A DNA stretch of 64,000 bases from Bizionia myxarmorum (GTDB lineage: Bacteria; Bacteroidota; Bacteroidia; Flavobacteriales; Flavobacteriaceae). The number at the start of each line of letters is the position of its first letter. Position 1 is the stretch's first letter. This document shows positions 1-9,757 of the stretch, in pieces. The notes beneath the pieces were generated by a model. That model did no database searches. It worked only from the letters and a program-made list of their open reading frames with translations, and was not told the DNA's origin. Made by a program: the position numbers and the translations under genes. The stretch spans positions 1,240,001-1,304,000 of the forward strand of contig NZ_VSKK01000001.1 of assembly GCF_008086205.1 (NCBI RefSeq), in the 5' to 3' direction.

Positions 1-741
1 AAAGATGGTGATCATGTGGTTTTTATTACATCAGAAGGTGGCGCCGAAGAATTATGTAAAATTACTGGAAAAACCAATAGAGAAATTAAGAATGTTATGA
101 TCCTTGGTGGCAGTAAAATTGGTTTTAAAACGGCTCGCGATTTGGCTGGTAGTGGTTTTAATGTGAAATTAATTGAAAAAGATAAAAACCGGGCTTTTGA
201 TATTGCTGATGAACTTCCAAATGTATTGGTTATAAACGGCGACGGTAGAAATGTAGATTTATTGGAAGAAGAAAATATTGGCGATATGGATGCTTTTATT
301 GCGGTAACAGGTAATAGTGAAGTGAATATTATGTCCAGTTTGGTAGCAAAATCTAAAAACGTTAAAAAAACTATTTCGTTAGTTGAAAACATGGATTATT
401 TTGAATTATCGCAATCCATCGGTATTGATACGCTAATCAATAAAAAACTTTTGGCAGCCAATACTATTTTTAGATATGTAAGGCGTGGTGAAGTAGTAGC
501 CATGACTAAATTAAATAATATGAACGCTGAACTTTTAGAATTCAGAGTTAAAGCGCGTTCCAGAGTTTGTAATAAATTAATAAAGGATATTGATTTCCCA
601 AGATCTGCTATTATTGGTGGCGTTATTCGTGACGGCGTTGGAAATATTGCTTTAGGTTCTTTCAAAATTCAAGAAGGAGACCGTGTTGTAATTTGTGGCT
701 TGCCGCGTTCTATTAAAGATGTTGAAAAACTATTTTTATAG
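1..741 (+). CDS. trkA: Trk potassium uptake regulatory subunit TrkA, 5' end outside window
   Basis: Peripheral NAD-binding (RCK) subunit that gates the TrkH potassium channel. The reading frame is open at base 1, so the start lies upstream. The visible part begins with the end of the first TrkA_C domain (HVVFITSEGGAEEL), then a complete second Rossmann domain starting VMILGGSKIG with the acidic end of strand 2 (KLIEKDK), then a second TrkA_C domain (GDRVVICGLP). That matches the duplicated RCK_N/RCK_C plan of bacterial TrkA. The stop is two bases before trkH, so the two genes form an operon. Only about half of a typical 450-residue protein is visible. Confidence 0.93.
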   Translation, partial: KDGDHVVFITSEGGAEELCKITGKTNREIKNVMILGGSKIGFKTARDLAGSGFNVKLIEKDKNRAFDIADELPNVLVINGDGRNVDLLEEENIGDMDAFIAVTGNSEVNIMSSLVAKSKNVKKTISLVENMDYFELSQSIGIDTLINKKLLAANTIFRYVRRGEVVAMTKLNNMNAELLEFRVKARSRVCNKLIKDIDFPRSAIIGGVIRDGVGNIALGSFKIQEGDRVVICGLPRSIKDVEKLFL

Positions 742-743
742 GT

Positions 744-2237
744 ATGAAACTGAATTATAAAATTATATTTCACTTTTTAGGTCTTTTACTTCTATTTAAT
801 GGTGGCTTTATGCTGCTATCCACACTTGTAAGTTTCGCGTATACAGATGGTATAACCTTTCGTTTATTGATGGCCGCTATCAGCACTATCGTAATCGGTA
901 TTGCATTAATGCTTCCAACCCGTAATCATGAAAAGATTATGAATAAACGGGAAGGTTATATAGTGGTTACCTTTGGTTGGCTTATTATGGCTTTTTCAGG
1001 AACTTTACCTTATGTTTTTACGGGTGCCATTCCCGATTTTTCTAGTGCTTTTTTAGAAACAATGTCGGGCTACACGACAACAGGCGCTACCATTTTAAGC
1101 GATATTGAAAGTATACCAAAAGGTGTGCTGTTTTGGCGAAGTATGACGCATTGGATTGGTGGAATGGGAATTATTGTTTTGGCCATCGCCATTTTGCCCT
1201 TGTTGGGAATAGGAGGGATGCAGCTTTTTGCAGCCGAAGCACCAGGTCCAACTGGCGATAAATTACATCCTAGAATTACCGATACCGCTAAACGGTTATG
1301 GCTTATTTATGTAGGCTATACGATTGCTGAAACTATTTTATTGAAATTGGCAGGTATGAATTTCTTTGATGCTATAAATCACTCTTTAAGTACCTTGTCT
1401 ACAGGTGGGTTTTCGACTAAGAATGACAGCGTGGCTTACTGGAATGATCAACCGCTTATTCAATACATTATTATTTTCTTTATGTTTTTGGCGGGAACCA
1501 ATTTTGTTTTAAGCTATTTTGCTTTTAAAGGAAAAGTTCAAAAGGTGCTTAAAGACGAAGAGTTTAAACTCTATTTTCTGTTTACTGCTATTTTTGCTAT
1601 TATAGCTGCATTGATTATATATTTTAAAGCAGATCCATCCATTTCATCTATAGATCATCCTATGGTTTGGGGCCAAGCAGAAAGTGCTTTCCGTCATGCT
1701 TTATTTCAAGTTATAACGGTTATTACTACCACGGGTTTTATTACGGCCGATTATACCTTATGGTCGCCATTTTTAGTGGTTTTCTTTTTCGGATTGATGT
1801 TTTTAGGTGGTTCTGCTGGAAGTACCTCTGGAGGTGTGAAAGTTATGCGCCATTTAATTTTGATTAAAAATGGTTTTTTAGAATTCAAACGGGCGCTCCA
1901 TCCCAATGCTGTTCTGCCAGTTCGTTATAATTCAAGAGCCGTTTCCGGTGAAATTGTTTTTAATATTCTGGCCTTCTTTATTCTGTATATGTTGTCCTTT
2001 ATAGTAGGTTCTTTGGTATTCTCCATGTTTGGATTCGATTTAATGTCATCCATTGGAATTGCCGCTTCCAGTTTAGGTAATATAGGTCCAGCTTTTGGAG
2101 CTTTCGGACCCGTTAATAATTACGCGGCTTTACCGTCTTTAGCTAAATGGTGGGCCGCCTTCTTAATGCTGATTGGACGTTTGGAACTTTTTACGGTCTT
2201 AATATTATTGACGCCTTTTTTCTGGCGAAATAGATAA
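744..2237 (+). CDS. trkH: Trk potassium uptake channel TrkH
   Basis: Inner-membrane K+ channel subunit of the Trk system (497 aa, a normal length). It is hydrophobic throughout, with four pore-loop regions of the Trk/Ktr family, each with a filter-like glycine: SGYTTTGATIL, LSTLSTGGFSTK, ITTTGFITADY and SSLGNIGPAFG. A GGSAGSTSGGVK loop typical of TrkH (intramembrane loop of the third repeat) is present. It starts two bases after the trkA stop, so translation is probably coupled and TrkA is its cytoplasmic gating partner. A strong hairpin terminator follows. Confidence 0.95.
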   Translation: MKLNYKIIFHFLGLLLLFNGGFMLLSTLVSFAYTDGITFRLLMAAISTIVIGIALMLPTRNHEKIMNKREGYIVVTFGWLIMAFSGTLPYVFTGAIPDFSSAFLETMSGYTTTGATILSDIESIPKGVLFWRSMTHWIGGMGIIVLAIAILPLLGIGGMQLFAAEAPGPTGDKLHPRITDTAKRLWLIYVGYTIAETILLKLAGMNFFDAINHSLSTLSTGGFSTKNDSVAYWNDQPLIQYIIIFFMFLAGTNFVLSYFAFKGKVQKVLKDEEFKLYFLFTAIFAIIAALIIYFKADPSISSIDHPMVWGQAESAFRHALFQVITVITTTGFITADYTLWSPFLVVFFFGLMFLGGSAGSTSGGVKVMRHLILIKNGFLEFKRALHPNAVLPVRYNSRAVSGEIVFNILAFFILYMLSFIVGSLVFSMFGFDLMSSIGIAASSLGNIGPAFGAFGPVNNYAALPSLAKWWAAFLMLIGRLELFTVLILLTPFFWRNR

Positions 2238-2250
2238 TCTTAAAACTAAA

Positions 2251-2280
2251 AAATCCACTTCGTTTGAAGTGGATTTTTTA
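2251..2280. terminator. Bidirectional rho-independent terminator
   Basis: Perfect 11-bp stem (AAATCCACTTC / GAAGTGGATTT) with a GTTT loop, A-rich on the left and T-rich on the right. It lies between the convergent trkH and aminotransferase genes and could end both transcripts. Confidence 0.9.
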
Positions 2281-2306
2281 TATAATATAATAGGTGTTTA
2301 ATCTTT

Positions 2307-3494
2307 TTAACTTACAGCTTCCTTAATTCGCTTAATCGCTTCTACAATTTGCGCTTGGCTAGCAGCATAGGATAAACGGATGCAATTGGGATCGCCAAAA
2401 GCATCACCTGTTACGGTTGCTACCAACGCTTCTTCTAATAAGAACAATGAGAAATCGGTTGCATTATTAATTTTTATTCCTTTCAATGTTTTTCCGAAGA
2501 AAGCAGAGATATTTGGAAATACGTAAAAGGCGCCTTCTGGTGTATTGTTAATAAATCCAGGCACATCATCCAACAACGTTAAAACTAAATCACGACGAAT
2601 TTTAAACTCATCAATCATGTATTTTACACGAGTTGGCAATTCGTTTAAAGCAGTAATTACAGCGCGTTGTGCAATACAGTTAGCGCCACTAGTTACTTGA
2701 CCTTGCATTTTAGTACAAGCACGAGCTATTTTTTCTGAAGCACCTAAATAACCAATTCTCCAACCCGTCATGGCGAAAGCTTTAGAAACACCGTTAATAG
2801 TTATAGTTCTATCAAACATATCAGGAAACTGTGCCATACTTGCATGACCATCTTGTGTAAAGTTGATATGCTCGTATATTTCATCAGAAACCACATAAAT
2901 GTTTGGATATTTCACAAGAACATCAGCCAAAGCACGAAGTTCCTCTTTGCTATATAATGAGCCACTTGGATTACAAGGTGAACTGTACCAAATCATTTTA
3001 GTTTTCGGTGTAATAGCCGCCTCTAATTGCGCTGGCGTCATTTTAAAATCGGTAGCAATACTTGTTTGTACTTCTACAGGAACACCTTCCGCAAGCTCTA
3101 CAATATCTGCATAACTAACCCAATATGGACATGGTAAAATAACTTCATCTCCAGGGTTAATCATTACTTGTGCCACATTATACAATGCTTGTTTAGCACC
3201 TGTGGAAACCACAATTTGTGGTAGTGTATATGTTAAGTTGTTATCACGTTTAAATTTAGTGATAATGGCTTGTTTTAGCTCTACATACCCATCAACTGGC
3301 GTATAAGCGCTATAATTATCATTGATAGCCTGAATAGCGGCTTCTTTAATATAATCAGGTGTATTAAAATCTGGTTCACCCAAACTTAAACCAATAATAT
3401 CTTTGCCTTCCGCACGTAATTCACGTGTTTTAGCAGCCATAGCCAAAGTGGCTGAAGTGGCCATGTTTAAAACTCTATCTGAAAGTACATTCAT
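2307..3494 (-). CDS. Aspartate aminotransferase, class I PLP-dependent
   Basis: Cytosolic PLP-dependent transaminase (395 aa), most like bacterial aspartate aminotransferases of subgroup Ib (aspartate + 2-oxoglutarate to oxaloacetate + glutamate). Visible motifs: SLGEPDFNTP near residue 37, the SSPCNPSG substrate/PLP loop near 171, SDEIYEH near 203, and the Schiff-base lysine K238 in GVSKAFAMTGWRIGY. The conserved C-terminal arginine is in CIRLSYA. The ATG start is preceded by an A/T-rich leader. It is transcribed toward trkH and ends at the shared terminator. Exact substrate preference cannot be read from sequence. Confidence 0.92.
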   Translation of the reverse strand: MNVLSDRVLNMATSATLAMAAKTRELRAEGKDIIGLSLGEPDFNTPDYIKEAAIQAINDNYSAYTPVDGYVELKQAIITKFKRDNNLTYTLPQIVVSTGAKQALYNVAQVMINPGDEVILPCPYWVSYADIVELAEGVPVEVQTSIATDFKMTPAQLEAAITPKTKMIWYSSPCNPSGSLYSKEELRALADVLVKYPNIYVVSDEIYEHINFTQDGHASMAQFPDMFDRTITINGVSKAFAMTGWRIGYLGASEKIARACTKMQGQVTSGANCIAQRAVITALNELPTRVKYMIDEFKIRRDLVLTLLDDVPGFINNTPEGAFYVFPNISAFFGKTLKGIKINNATDFSLFLLEEALVATVTGDAFGDPNCIRLSYAASQAQIVEAIKRIKEAVS

Positions 3495-3525
3495 GTAGAT
3501 TTATCTTTTTAAATTGAAAAATTAA

Positions 3526-4620
3526 TTAAGCTAATACGGGTTTTACGCCAAGCACTTTTAATTGGTTGTAGTGTTCTGCAATAGCGGTCCAAATAGAATT
3601 GTATTCGTTATATGGTAAGCTAAATTCATGAGCCGTTTCCCGAACTATATTTGCTATGTTTTTATAATGCACATGGCTAATATGAGCAAACAAATGATGT
3701 TCCACTTGTCTGTTTAATCCACCTGTATAAAACTCAACCATCCAGCTTTTCGGAGAAAAATTAGATGTTGTAAATAATTGGTGAATAGCCCAGGTATTTT
3801 TCATGGTGCCGTTTTCATCTGGCATTGGCATATCTGTGTTTGGCATAACGTGCGCTAATTGGAAAATAAGACTTAAAATAACACCAGCCGTATAATGCAT
3901 AATTAAAAATCCAATTAATACTTGCCACCATGCGAAACCTAATGATAATGGTAACACTACCCAAAGGGAGTAATATAAAATTTTACCAATAATTAACTTG
4001 GTCCATTGGGTTGCTGGATTAGGAAAATCACCGTAAGATAATTTTCTTTTCAAATAAATATAGGTTTGTTTAAAATCTGTAGTAATGGCCCAGTTAACCG
4101 TTAATAATCCATAAAGAAGAAATGCATAATACTTTTGGTATTGATGAATTTTCAACCATTTAGAATGTTTAGAAAAACGGATAATACGTCCCGCATCAAT
4201 ATCTTCATCATGTCCTTGAATATTTGTGTAGGTATGGTGTAAAACATTATGTTGAACTTTCCAGTTGTAATCGTTTCCAGCAAGAATATGAATACTACTT
4301 CCCATTAAGGTGTTAACCCATTTTTTACTAGAAAAAGAACCGTGATTGGCATCATGCATAACATTCATCCCAACACCAGCAATACCAATTCCAATTACCA
4401 CTACACATATAATTTGTGCCCATCCTGGTAAACTAACCGTTAATAAAAGTATAAGTGGCCCTAAAAGTAAGGTGAACATGATAATTGCTTTGATGTATAA
4501 TTTCCAATTACCTGTTTTTTTTATATTATTCTCTTTAAAATAATCGTTGACACGTTTGTTCAGTGTTCTGAAAAATTTTGCAGAGTCGTTTCGCGAGAAA
4601 GAAAGCGCTTTATTTGTCAT
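3526..4620 (-). CDS. Membrane fatty acid desaturase (acyl-CoA/acyl-lipid type)
   Basis: Integral membrane di-iron desaturase that adds a cis double bond to fatty acyl chains; 364 aa from the chosen start. The three histidine boxes are visible: HDANH, HNVLHH and QVEHH. A QxxHH third box is typical of front-end/linoleoyl-CoA desaturase-like members of the family. Hydrophobic segments lie before and between the boxes. The ATG at 4620 (MTNKALSF) is preferred to one 57 bases further upstream because a promoter lies at 4675-4709, so the longer start would fall at or before the transcription start. Divergent from rsmG. Confidence 0.9.
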   Translation of the reverse strand: MTNKALSFSRNDSAKFFRTLNKRVNDYFKENNIKKTGNWKLYIKAIIMFTLLLGPLILLLTVSLPGWAQIICVVVIGIGIAGVGMNVMHDANHGSFSSKKWVNTLMGSSIHILAGNDYNWKVQHNVLHHTYTNIQGHDEDIDAGRIIRFSKHSKWLKIHQYQKYYAFLLYGLLTVNWAITTDFKQTYIYLKRKLSYGDFPNPATQWTKLIIGKILYYSLWVVLPLSLGFAWWQVLIGFLIMHYTAGVILSLIFQLAHVMPNTDMPMPDENGTMKNTWAIHQLFTTSNFSPKSWMVEFYTGGLNRQVEHHLFAHISHVHYKNIANIVRETAHEFSLPYNEYNSIWTAIAEHYNQLKVLGVKPVLA

Positions 4621-4674
4621 ACTATTTAATATTAAAAAGAAATAACGCTTATTTGGGTTATTTCCATATTTATG

Positions 4675-4709
4675 CAAATATAAATAATATGCACGGGTAT
4701 GTATACAAA
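4675..4709 (-). promoter_or_regulatory. Bacteroidota-type promoter for the desaturase
   Basis: On the minus strand a TTTG (-33) is followed after about 23 bases by TATATTTG (-7), matching the TTG-N(17-23)-TAnnTTTG pattern known for flavobacteria. It sits about 55 bases upstream of the ATG at 4620. Confidence 0.6.
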
Positions 4710-4740
4710 GTTTTCATAAAAATATGCGTAAAAATTTACC

Positions 4741-4748
4741 TATTTTTG
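4741..4748 (+). promoter_or_regulatory. Likely -7 promoter box for rsmG
   Basis: TATTTTTG matches TAnnTTTG, 16 bases before the rsmG ATG. No clear -33 TTG is seen at the expected distance. Confidence 0.45.
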
Positions 4749-4764
4749 TCGAAAATATTCAAGC

Positions 4765-5394
4765 ATGGAGCTTATTTTAAAGTACTTTCCTAACCTAACA
4801 GAGGAACAGATTAATAAATTTACCTTATTAGAAACGCTATATCAGGATTGGAACCTGAAGATTAATGTGGTGTCTAGAAAGGATATTGACGAGCTGTATT
4901 TACGCCACGTTTTACATTCATTAGCGATTGCGAAAGTTATAGAATTTAAACCAGGAACCCAATTAATTGACGTAGGAACAGGCGGTGGTTTTCCTGGAAT
5001 TCCTTTAGCCATATTGTTTCCAGAATGTACCTTTCATTTAGTAGATAGCATAGCCAAAAAACTGAAAGTGGTAGATGAGGTTGTTGCTGGTTTGGAACTA
5101 ACAAACGTAAAAACCACACATGCTCGCGTTGAGGATGTTAAAGGAACTTATGATTTTATTATCAGTCGCGCCGTTGCTGCAATGCCTACTTTCGTGCATT
5201 GGGTAAAGGGTAAGATTGCCAAACAGCAAAACCACGAACTTAAAAATGGAATTCTATATTTAAAAGGTGGTGATCTTTCTGAAGAACTTCAAGATTATAG
5301 AACCGCCACTATTTATGATATTTCAGATTTTTATTCTGAAGATTTTTTCAATACTAAAAAAGTCGTGCATTTACCCATTAAATTTAGAGGTTAG
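4765..5394 (+). CDS. rsmG: 16S rRNA (guanine527-N7)-methyltransferase RsmG
   Basis: SAM-dependent enzyme that methylates G527 of 16S rRNA (209 aa; E. coli RsmG is 207). The SAM-binding motif LIDVGTGGGFPGIPLA is near residue 70. The N-terminal region with NVVSRKDIDELYLRH and HSLAIAK, and the later FIISRAVAAMP, are all family signatures. The start is the first ATG after the -7 box at 4741. It is monocistronic, followed by its own hairpin terminator. Confidence 0.95.
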   Translation: MELILKYFPNLTEEQINKFTLLETLYQDWNLKINVVSRKDIDELYLRHVLHSLAIAKVIEFKPGTQLIDVGTGGGFPGIPLAILFPECTFHLVDSIAKKLKVVDEVVAGLELTNVKTTHARVEDVKGTYDFIISRAVAAMPTFVHWVKGKIAKQQNHELKNGILYLKGGDLSEELQDYRTATIYDISDFYSEDFFNTKKVVHLPIKFRG

Positions 5395-5429
5395 ATTTTC
5401 TGTTTTACTATAGAAATTAATTAAAATAA

Positions 5430-5462
5430 AAAAAGTTCCAAATGTATTTTGGAGCTTTTTCC
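5430..5462. terminator. Rho-independent terminator after rsmG
   Basis: Hairpin AAAAAGTTCCAAA / TTTGGAGCTTTTT with one G:U pair and a short loop. It is symmetric enough to serve both rsmG and the convergent hydrolase gene. Confidence 0.8.
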
Positions 5463-5480
5463 TTGATAATAATTTAGAAT

Positions 5481-7856
5481 TTATTTCACTAATAATTTCG
5501 TTTTTAAAATGGTGTTATCAGCAGATTCTATATTTAAAACATATAAACCTGAGGCCAGTTGAATTAGAAGACTCGTGCGTTGATTAATAGTTTCAATCGA
5601 ATTTAAAACCACTTTTCCAGTCATATCAACAATCGAAATTTTAGCATCTTGATATACTTGCGAACTTAAAATTGTTATGCTTTTGGAAACAGGATTTTGT
5701 TCTAATTTAATCGAATTTTGGGTAAATGAATCCGTATTTAAGGTTTGCAAAATAATTTCGTTTAAAGCAAACTCTACATTTAATGGCGTCAAGGTTACGT
5801 GTGGTTCGTTGGCATTTGGCATATACCAAGCATCAAAAGGTGTTGTGCTAGTTGTTCCGCGACCCGTTGTAACGTTTGATGGTGTATGAAACCAATTAAT
5901 TTCATTAGACGTAATTTGAAAAGCCATAGCGCTTACACTTGGTATAAAATTGAAATAGTCCGTACTTAAAGCAGAAAGAAATTCGCCAACCAATCCGTCT
6001 GTAGATAAATCCGCCGTTAATTTTATAAGATCAAACATGCCACCAGAAGCCGCATCTACACCGTTAGAAAAACTATGAGAAGTTGATTCAGCATTGCTAA
6101 TACGATCATTTGCTAAAGGAAACCACCAAGCAAAATCCAAGTGAACTTTACTATTAAATGCACGGCTTCCCGCATTTGGTGTGAGATAGGTCTTTACTTT
6201 CATATCGGCGCCAGTCGTTACATCAATATTTGCATTTACAATACGGCTTCCAGGATTTAAATCATTTTGTGCAGCCGTATTATCTGGGATTCTGGCATTA
6301 ATACCACTACCGTTAATAATAGAAATATTTCGAGATAATTCTGGGAAACCAGATGCCGTTAAATTTTTCATTCTAGCATCGAAAATACTTCTATAGGGAT
6401 GAACCATTGGCAATGTTAAACTAGTATTGAATGATACATTATCACTATTGGTAATATGTGGTTCAAATTGATCTACTAACATTTGTCTGGCTGCCGATGA
6501 ACGCAGCATACCATTAATAATTGGTTGTAATTCTTCTACGTTTTGACTTCCTAAAACCCAGAAATCATCTAATCCAAAAGCTAAAAAATTAAATTGATGT
6601 TGAAATCCAATGGGCACATTCGCACCATGATGTGGCGCGTCAAAAGAAATCCATAAACGCGTTTCATGATCCATATTGCTATTTTCCATATAGTTTAAAG
6701 CATATCTGGAAATTAAACCACCCATACTTGGACCAATTATGACGTTTGGTTCCACACCTATTTTTTCTGCATTTATAATGTTGATTAATTCTACCAATAA
6801 CATGGCGTTACGCTCAATAAAATCAACTCCGCCATCAATCATTTTAGAATCGTCAGCACGCTCGTAAACTGGAAAATTTAATATGATAACATCAAAACCT
6901 TCGTTTCTTACTAAATCGCCTAAATTGGATGTTGTACCATTTTGTTCAAAGTTTAGTAATTCATAAATACCTGTAATATCACGACCATCACCAGGATCAA
7001 AACCATCAACTAAAATAATAGGTTTGTCTAGAATATTATCGGCGCTTAAAAATAATTCATACTCACCAGTTCCTACATATGAAATGGCTTCACCGTAAGG
7101 TGATAAATCCGGTGTAATAGTAGAATTAAAAGTTGCTACTGTTCTGTTGAAATGTGACTGTAAATCGGCGTTTGAATTACTGATTTTCAATGAAGCATGG
7201 CGTACAATGACGGTTTCATCTTGAAAGATTATTTCAAAAGTTAAATTTTTATTTCCAGCCTCTGAAAACGTAATCTGAATAGTTTCATTCGCGGTTACGG
7301 ATCTAAAACCTAGACCATCATCAAAATTTATAGAGATTCTCTCAATAGCGTTTTCTGTGGTGTTGATGACGTTATTCTCTGTTAAGGTAAAGGTTGTGTT
7401 TAAACCTTTATGGTTTGTAAGTAAAGGGGAAGCGATAGAAATAGATTTCTTTTCAAAAATGTTTTCATTAGAATCTCGTCTTAAAATAGATCCTTGAGCA
7501 TCACGCGTTATTGCCTGACTTCGCATGGCGTGTTCTGTGATAGATTCAAAATCACTATGTAAAATTGCTAAAGGAACACGATGGTCCAATTGGCTTTGTT
7601 CACTTTGTTTTTTCAAATTAGAAAGGGGCTTCAAACGATTTTCAAAATCATTTTGCGCTATGGCTTTGTATGCTTGATAAAAACTATAGGTATTATTGAT
7701 TTTGTGGTTGTAATCTGTGATATCTACAACTGGTGATTGCGGCACTAAAATGCTGGTTTCCATACCAGATTTGTCAAATTTTTCAAATGCTTTTTGATTC
7801 TGTGAAAAACCAGAAATAGAAAGCAAAAAAGCGAAAAGAACGTAGTTAATTTTCAT
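5481..7856 (-). CDS. Secreted alpha/beta-hydrolase-like protein with T9SS sorting tail
   Basis: Predicted exported hydrolase of 791 aa. The N-terminus MKINYVLFAFLLSISGFSQ is a Sec signal peptide. A GPSMGG sequence (GxSxG nucleophile elbow) followed by LISRYALNYM, and ILVDGFDPGDGR before it, resemble PGAP1/lipase-like alpha/beta hydrolases. The C-terminal ~75 residues (SIKLEQNPVS... to LYVLNIES... LLVK) form a type A T9SS sorting domain that directs passage through the type IX secretion system. I chose the ATG at 7856 because a signal peptide begins there and an upstream extension would bury it. Substrate unknown; lipase, esterase or acyltransferase are all possible. Confidence 0.8.
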   Translation of the reverse strand: MKINYVLFAFLLSISGFSQNQKAFEKFDKSGMETSILVPQSPVVDITDYNHKINNTYSFYQAYKAIAQNDFENRLKPLSNLKKQSEQSQLDHRVPLAILHSDFESITEHAMRSQAITRDAQGSILRRDSNENIFEKKSISIASPLLTNHKGLNTTFTLTENNVINTTENAIERISINFDDGLGFRSVTANETIQITFSEAGNKNLTFEIIFQDETVIVRHASLKISNSNADLQSHFNRTVATFNSTITPDLSPYGEAISYVGTGEYELFLSADNILDKPIILVDGFDPGDGRDITGIYELLNFEQNGTTSNLGDLVRNEGFDVIILNFPVYERADDSKMIDGGVDFIERNAMLLVELINIINAEKIGVEPNVIIGPSMGGLISRYALNYMENSNMDHETRLWISFDAPHHGANVPIGFQHQFNFLAFGLDDFWVLGSQNVEELQPIINGMLRSSAARQMLVDQFEPHITNSDNVSFNTSLTLPMVHPYRSIFDARMKNLTASGFPELSRNISIINGSGINARIPDNTAAQNDLNPGSRIVNANIDVTTGADMKVKTYLTPNAGSRAFNSKVHLDFAWWFPLANDRISNAESTSHSFSNGVDAASGGMFDLIKLTADLSTDGLVGEFLSALSTDYFNFIPSVSAMAFQITSNEINWFHTPSNVTTGRGTTSTTPFDAWYMPNANEPHVTLTPLNVEFALNEIILQTLNTDSFTQNSIKLEQNPVSKSITILSSQVYQDAKISIVDMTGKVVLNSIETINQRTSLLIQLASGLYVLNIESADNTILKTKLLVK

Positions 7857-7928
7857 GTGGTTAAAGTATTGGTTATTTAAATATACAGTCTCCATTTGAA
7901 GCAAACTAATTGTTTGGATAAACGACAT

Positions 7929-7964
7929 AAAAAAACCCTTGACAGGTTATGAAAAGGGTTTTTT
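7929..7964 (-). terminator. Terminator downstream of pruA
   Basis: AAAAAACCCTT / AAGGGTTTTTT stem with a 12-base loop, directly after the minus-strand pruA stop. Confidence 0.8.
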
Positions 7965-7981
7965 ATAAAATTTTGTAAGTT

Positions 7982-9610
7982 TTATTCGCCTAAAAATGGA
8001 TATCTGTAATCCACTGGCGTTACAAATGTTTCTTTAATTAATCTAGGTGAAACCCAACGTAACAAGTTTTGTGAAGAACCCGCTTTGTCATTTGTTCCAG
8101 ATGCTCTTGCACCTCCAAATGGTTGTTGTCCTACAACAGCGCCTGTTGGCTTGTCATTAATATAGAAGTTACCAGCACTATTTTGAAGTGCTTTTGTAGC
8201 TTCTTCAACAGCGTAACGACACGTTGCTAAAATGGCACCTGTTAAAGCATAAGGGCTCGTTTCGTCTACCATTTTTAAAGTTTCCGTAAAATCGTTCTCG
8301 TCATAAATGTAAATGGTCATAACTGGTCCAAATAATTCTTCAACCATAGTTGTGTACTTCGGATTCGTTGTTACAATAACCGTAGGTTCAATAAAATATC
8401 CTTTCGATTTATCGTAATTTCCACCAACAATTATTTCAGCATCCTTATCAGATTTTGCGTCGTCAATGTATTTTGCTAATTTATCAAAAGAACCTTCGTT
8501 GATAACAGCCGTAATAAAGTTGCCCATATCTTCCGGAGAACCCATTTTAAAGGACTTCACATCTTCTATTACGTATTTTTTAACGTCTTCCCAAAGGTTG
8601 CTAGCAATGTAAGCTCTAGAAGCTGCACTACATTTCTGGCCTTGGAATTCAAAAGCACCACGAGAAATAGCCGTTGCTACTTGTTTAGCATCGGCCGTTT
8701 TATGCGCAACGATAAAATCTTTACCGCCCGTTTCACCTACGATTCTTGGGTATGTTTTATAATTGGTAATGTTATTTCCTATTTGTTTCCATAAATCTTG
8801 GAACACAGGTGTTGAACCCGTATAATGTAAACCAGAAAAATCTGGGCTAGCCATAACCGTATCCGTAATCATACCTGGATTACCAAAAACCACGTTAATA
8901 ACGCCATCTGGTACACCTGCTTCTTTAAAAACATCCATGATTACTTTAGCAGAGAAAATTTGGTTGTTACTCGGTTTCCAAATAACAACATTCCCCATTA
9001 ATGCCATACAGGATGGTAAGTTTCCAGCAATAGCTGTAAAGTTAAAAGGTGTTACAGCATAGGTGAAACCTTCCAATGGACGATATTCCACGCGGTTCCA
9101 TGCACTACTAGTACTTTCTGGCTGATCCTTATAAATATCAGACATGAATTGCACGTTGAAACGTAAAAAGTCAATTAACTCACAAGCTGCATCAATTTCA
9201 GCTTGGTAAATATTTTTAGATTGCGCAATCATGGTTGCGGCATTTATTTTAGCGCGGTAAGGACCTGCAATTAATTCAGCAGCTTTTAAAAAGATGCCTG
9301 CACGTTGTTCCCATGGCATTTGAGACCATTCTTTTCTCGCTTCTAAAGCTGTAGAAATAGCGTCTTCAATATGCTTCTTTTCAGCTAAATGATACGTCCC
9401 AACAATATGTTTATGATCATGAGGCGGAGACATTGTTCTCGTATTTCCTGTTTTTACATCTTTTCCATTGATGTACATTGGTACATCAACTTGTCCGTTG
9501 TACATGTCTTTGTAAGCTTTTAAAACTTCTTCGCGTTCTGGCGATCCTGGTGCATAAGATTTTACAGGCTCGTTCACTGCAGTTGGTACGTTAAAGAATC
9601 CTTTTCCCAT
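7982..9610 (-). CDS. pruA: L-glutamate gamma-semialdehyde dehydrogenase (P5C dehydrogenase)
   Basis: Second step of proline catabolism: oxidises glutamate semialdehyde (from 1-pyrroline-5-carboxylate) to glutamate with NAD+. 542 aa, the stand-alone length seen in animals and Bacteroidota rather than the fused PutA form. Catalytic Glu293 (VGETGGKD) and nucleophile Cys327 (FQGQKCSAASRA) are present, with the PFNFTAIAGNL and KPSNNQ cofactor motifs. The C-terminal QQPFGGARASGTNDKAG is a P5CDH signature. It has its own promoter-like box and terminator. No proline dehydrogenase is in the window. Confidence 0.95.
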   Translation of the reverse strand: MGKGFFNVPTAVNEPVKSYAPGSPEREEVLKAYKDMYNGQVDVPMYINGKDVKTGNTRTMSPPHDHKHIVGTYHLAEKKHIEDAISTALEARKEWSQMPWEQRAGIFLKAAELIAGPYRAKINAATMIAQSKNIYQAEIDAACELIDFLRFNVQFMSDIYKDQPESTSSAWNRVEYRPLEGFTYAVTPFNFTAIAGNLPSCMALMGNVVIWKPSNNQIFSAKVIMDVFKEAGVPDGVINVVFGNPGMITDTVMASPDFSGLHYTGSTPVFQDLWKQIGNNITNYKTYPRIVGETGGKDFIVAHKTADAKQVATAISRGAFEFQGQKCSAASRAYIASNLWEDVKKYVIEDVKSFKMGSPEDMGNFITAVINEGSFDKLAKYIDDAKSDKDAEIIVGGNYDKSKGYFIEPTVIVTTNPKYTTMVEELFGPVMTIYIYDENDFTETLKMVDETSPYALTGAILATCRYAVEEATKALQNSAGNFYINDKPTGAVVGQQPFGGARASGTNDKAGSSQNLLRWVSPRLIKETFVTPVDYRYPFLGE

Positions 9611-9651
9611 GAGTGTATGTGTATTTTAATGTTTATGTTAATTTCAAGCTG

Positions 9652-9659
9652 CAAAGGTA
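9652..9659 (-). promoter_or_regulatory. Likely -7 promoter box for pruA
   Basis: Minus strand TACCTTTG matches TAnnTTTG about 40 bases before the pruA ATG. A TTTG lies 25 bases further upstream (9685-9688), slightly farther than usual. Confidence 0.45.
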
Positions 9660-9757
9660 AGGTTTTTTAGATATTTTTTTGATACAAAGGCTCTTAAATG
9701 CGCGTTAAATCTTGAACTAATTTTGTAAGTTTCGATAATTTTAAGGACAGCATGCTT

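Noticed and set aside
7857-7928. Upstream extension of the T9SS hydrolase
   Set aside because: It would place 24 residues before a good signal peptide.
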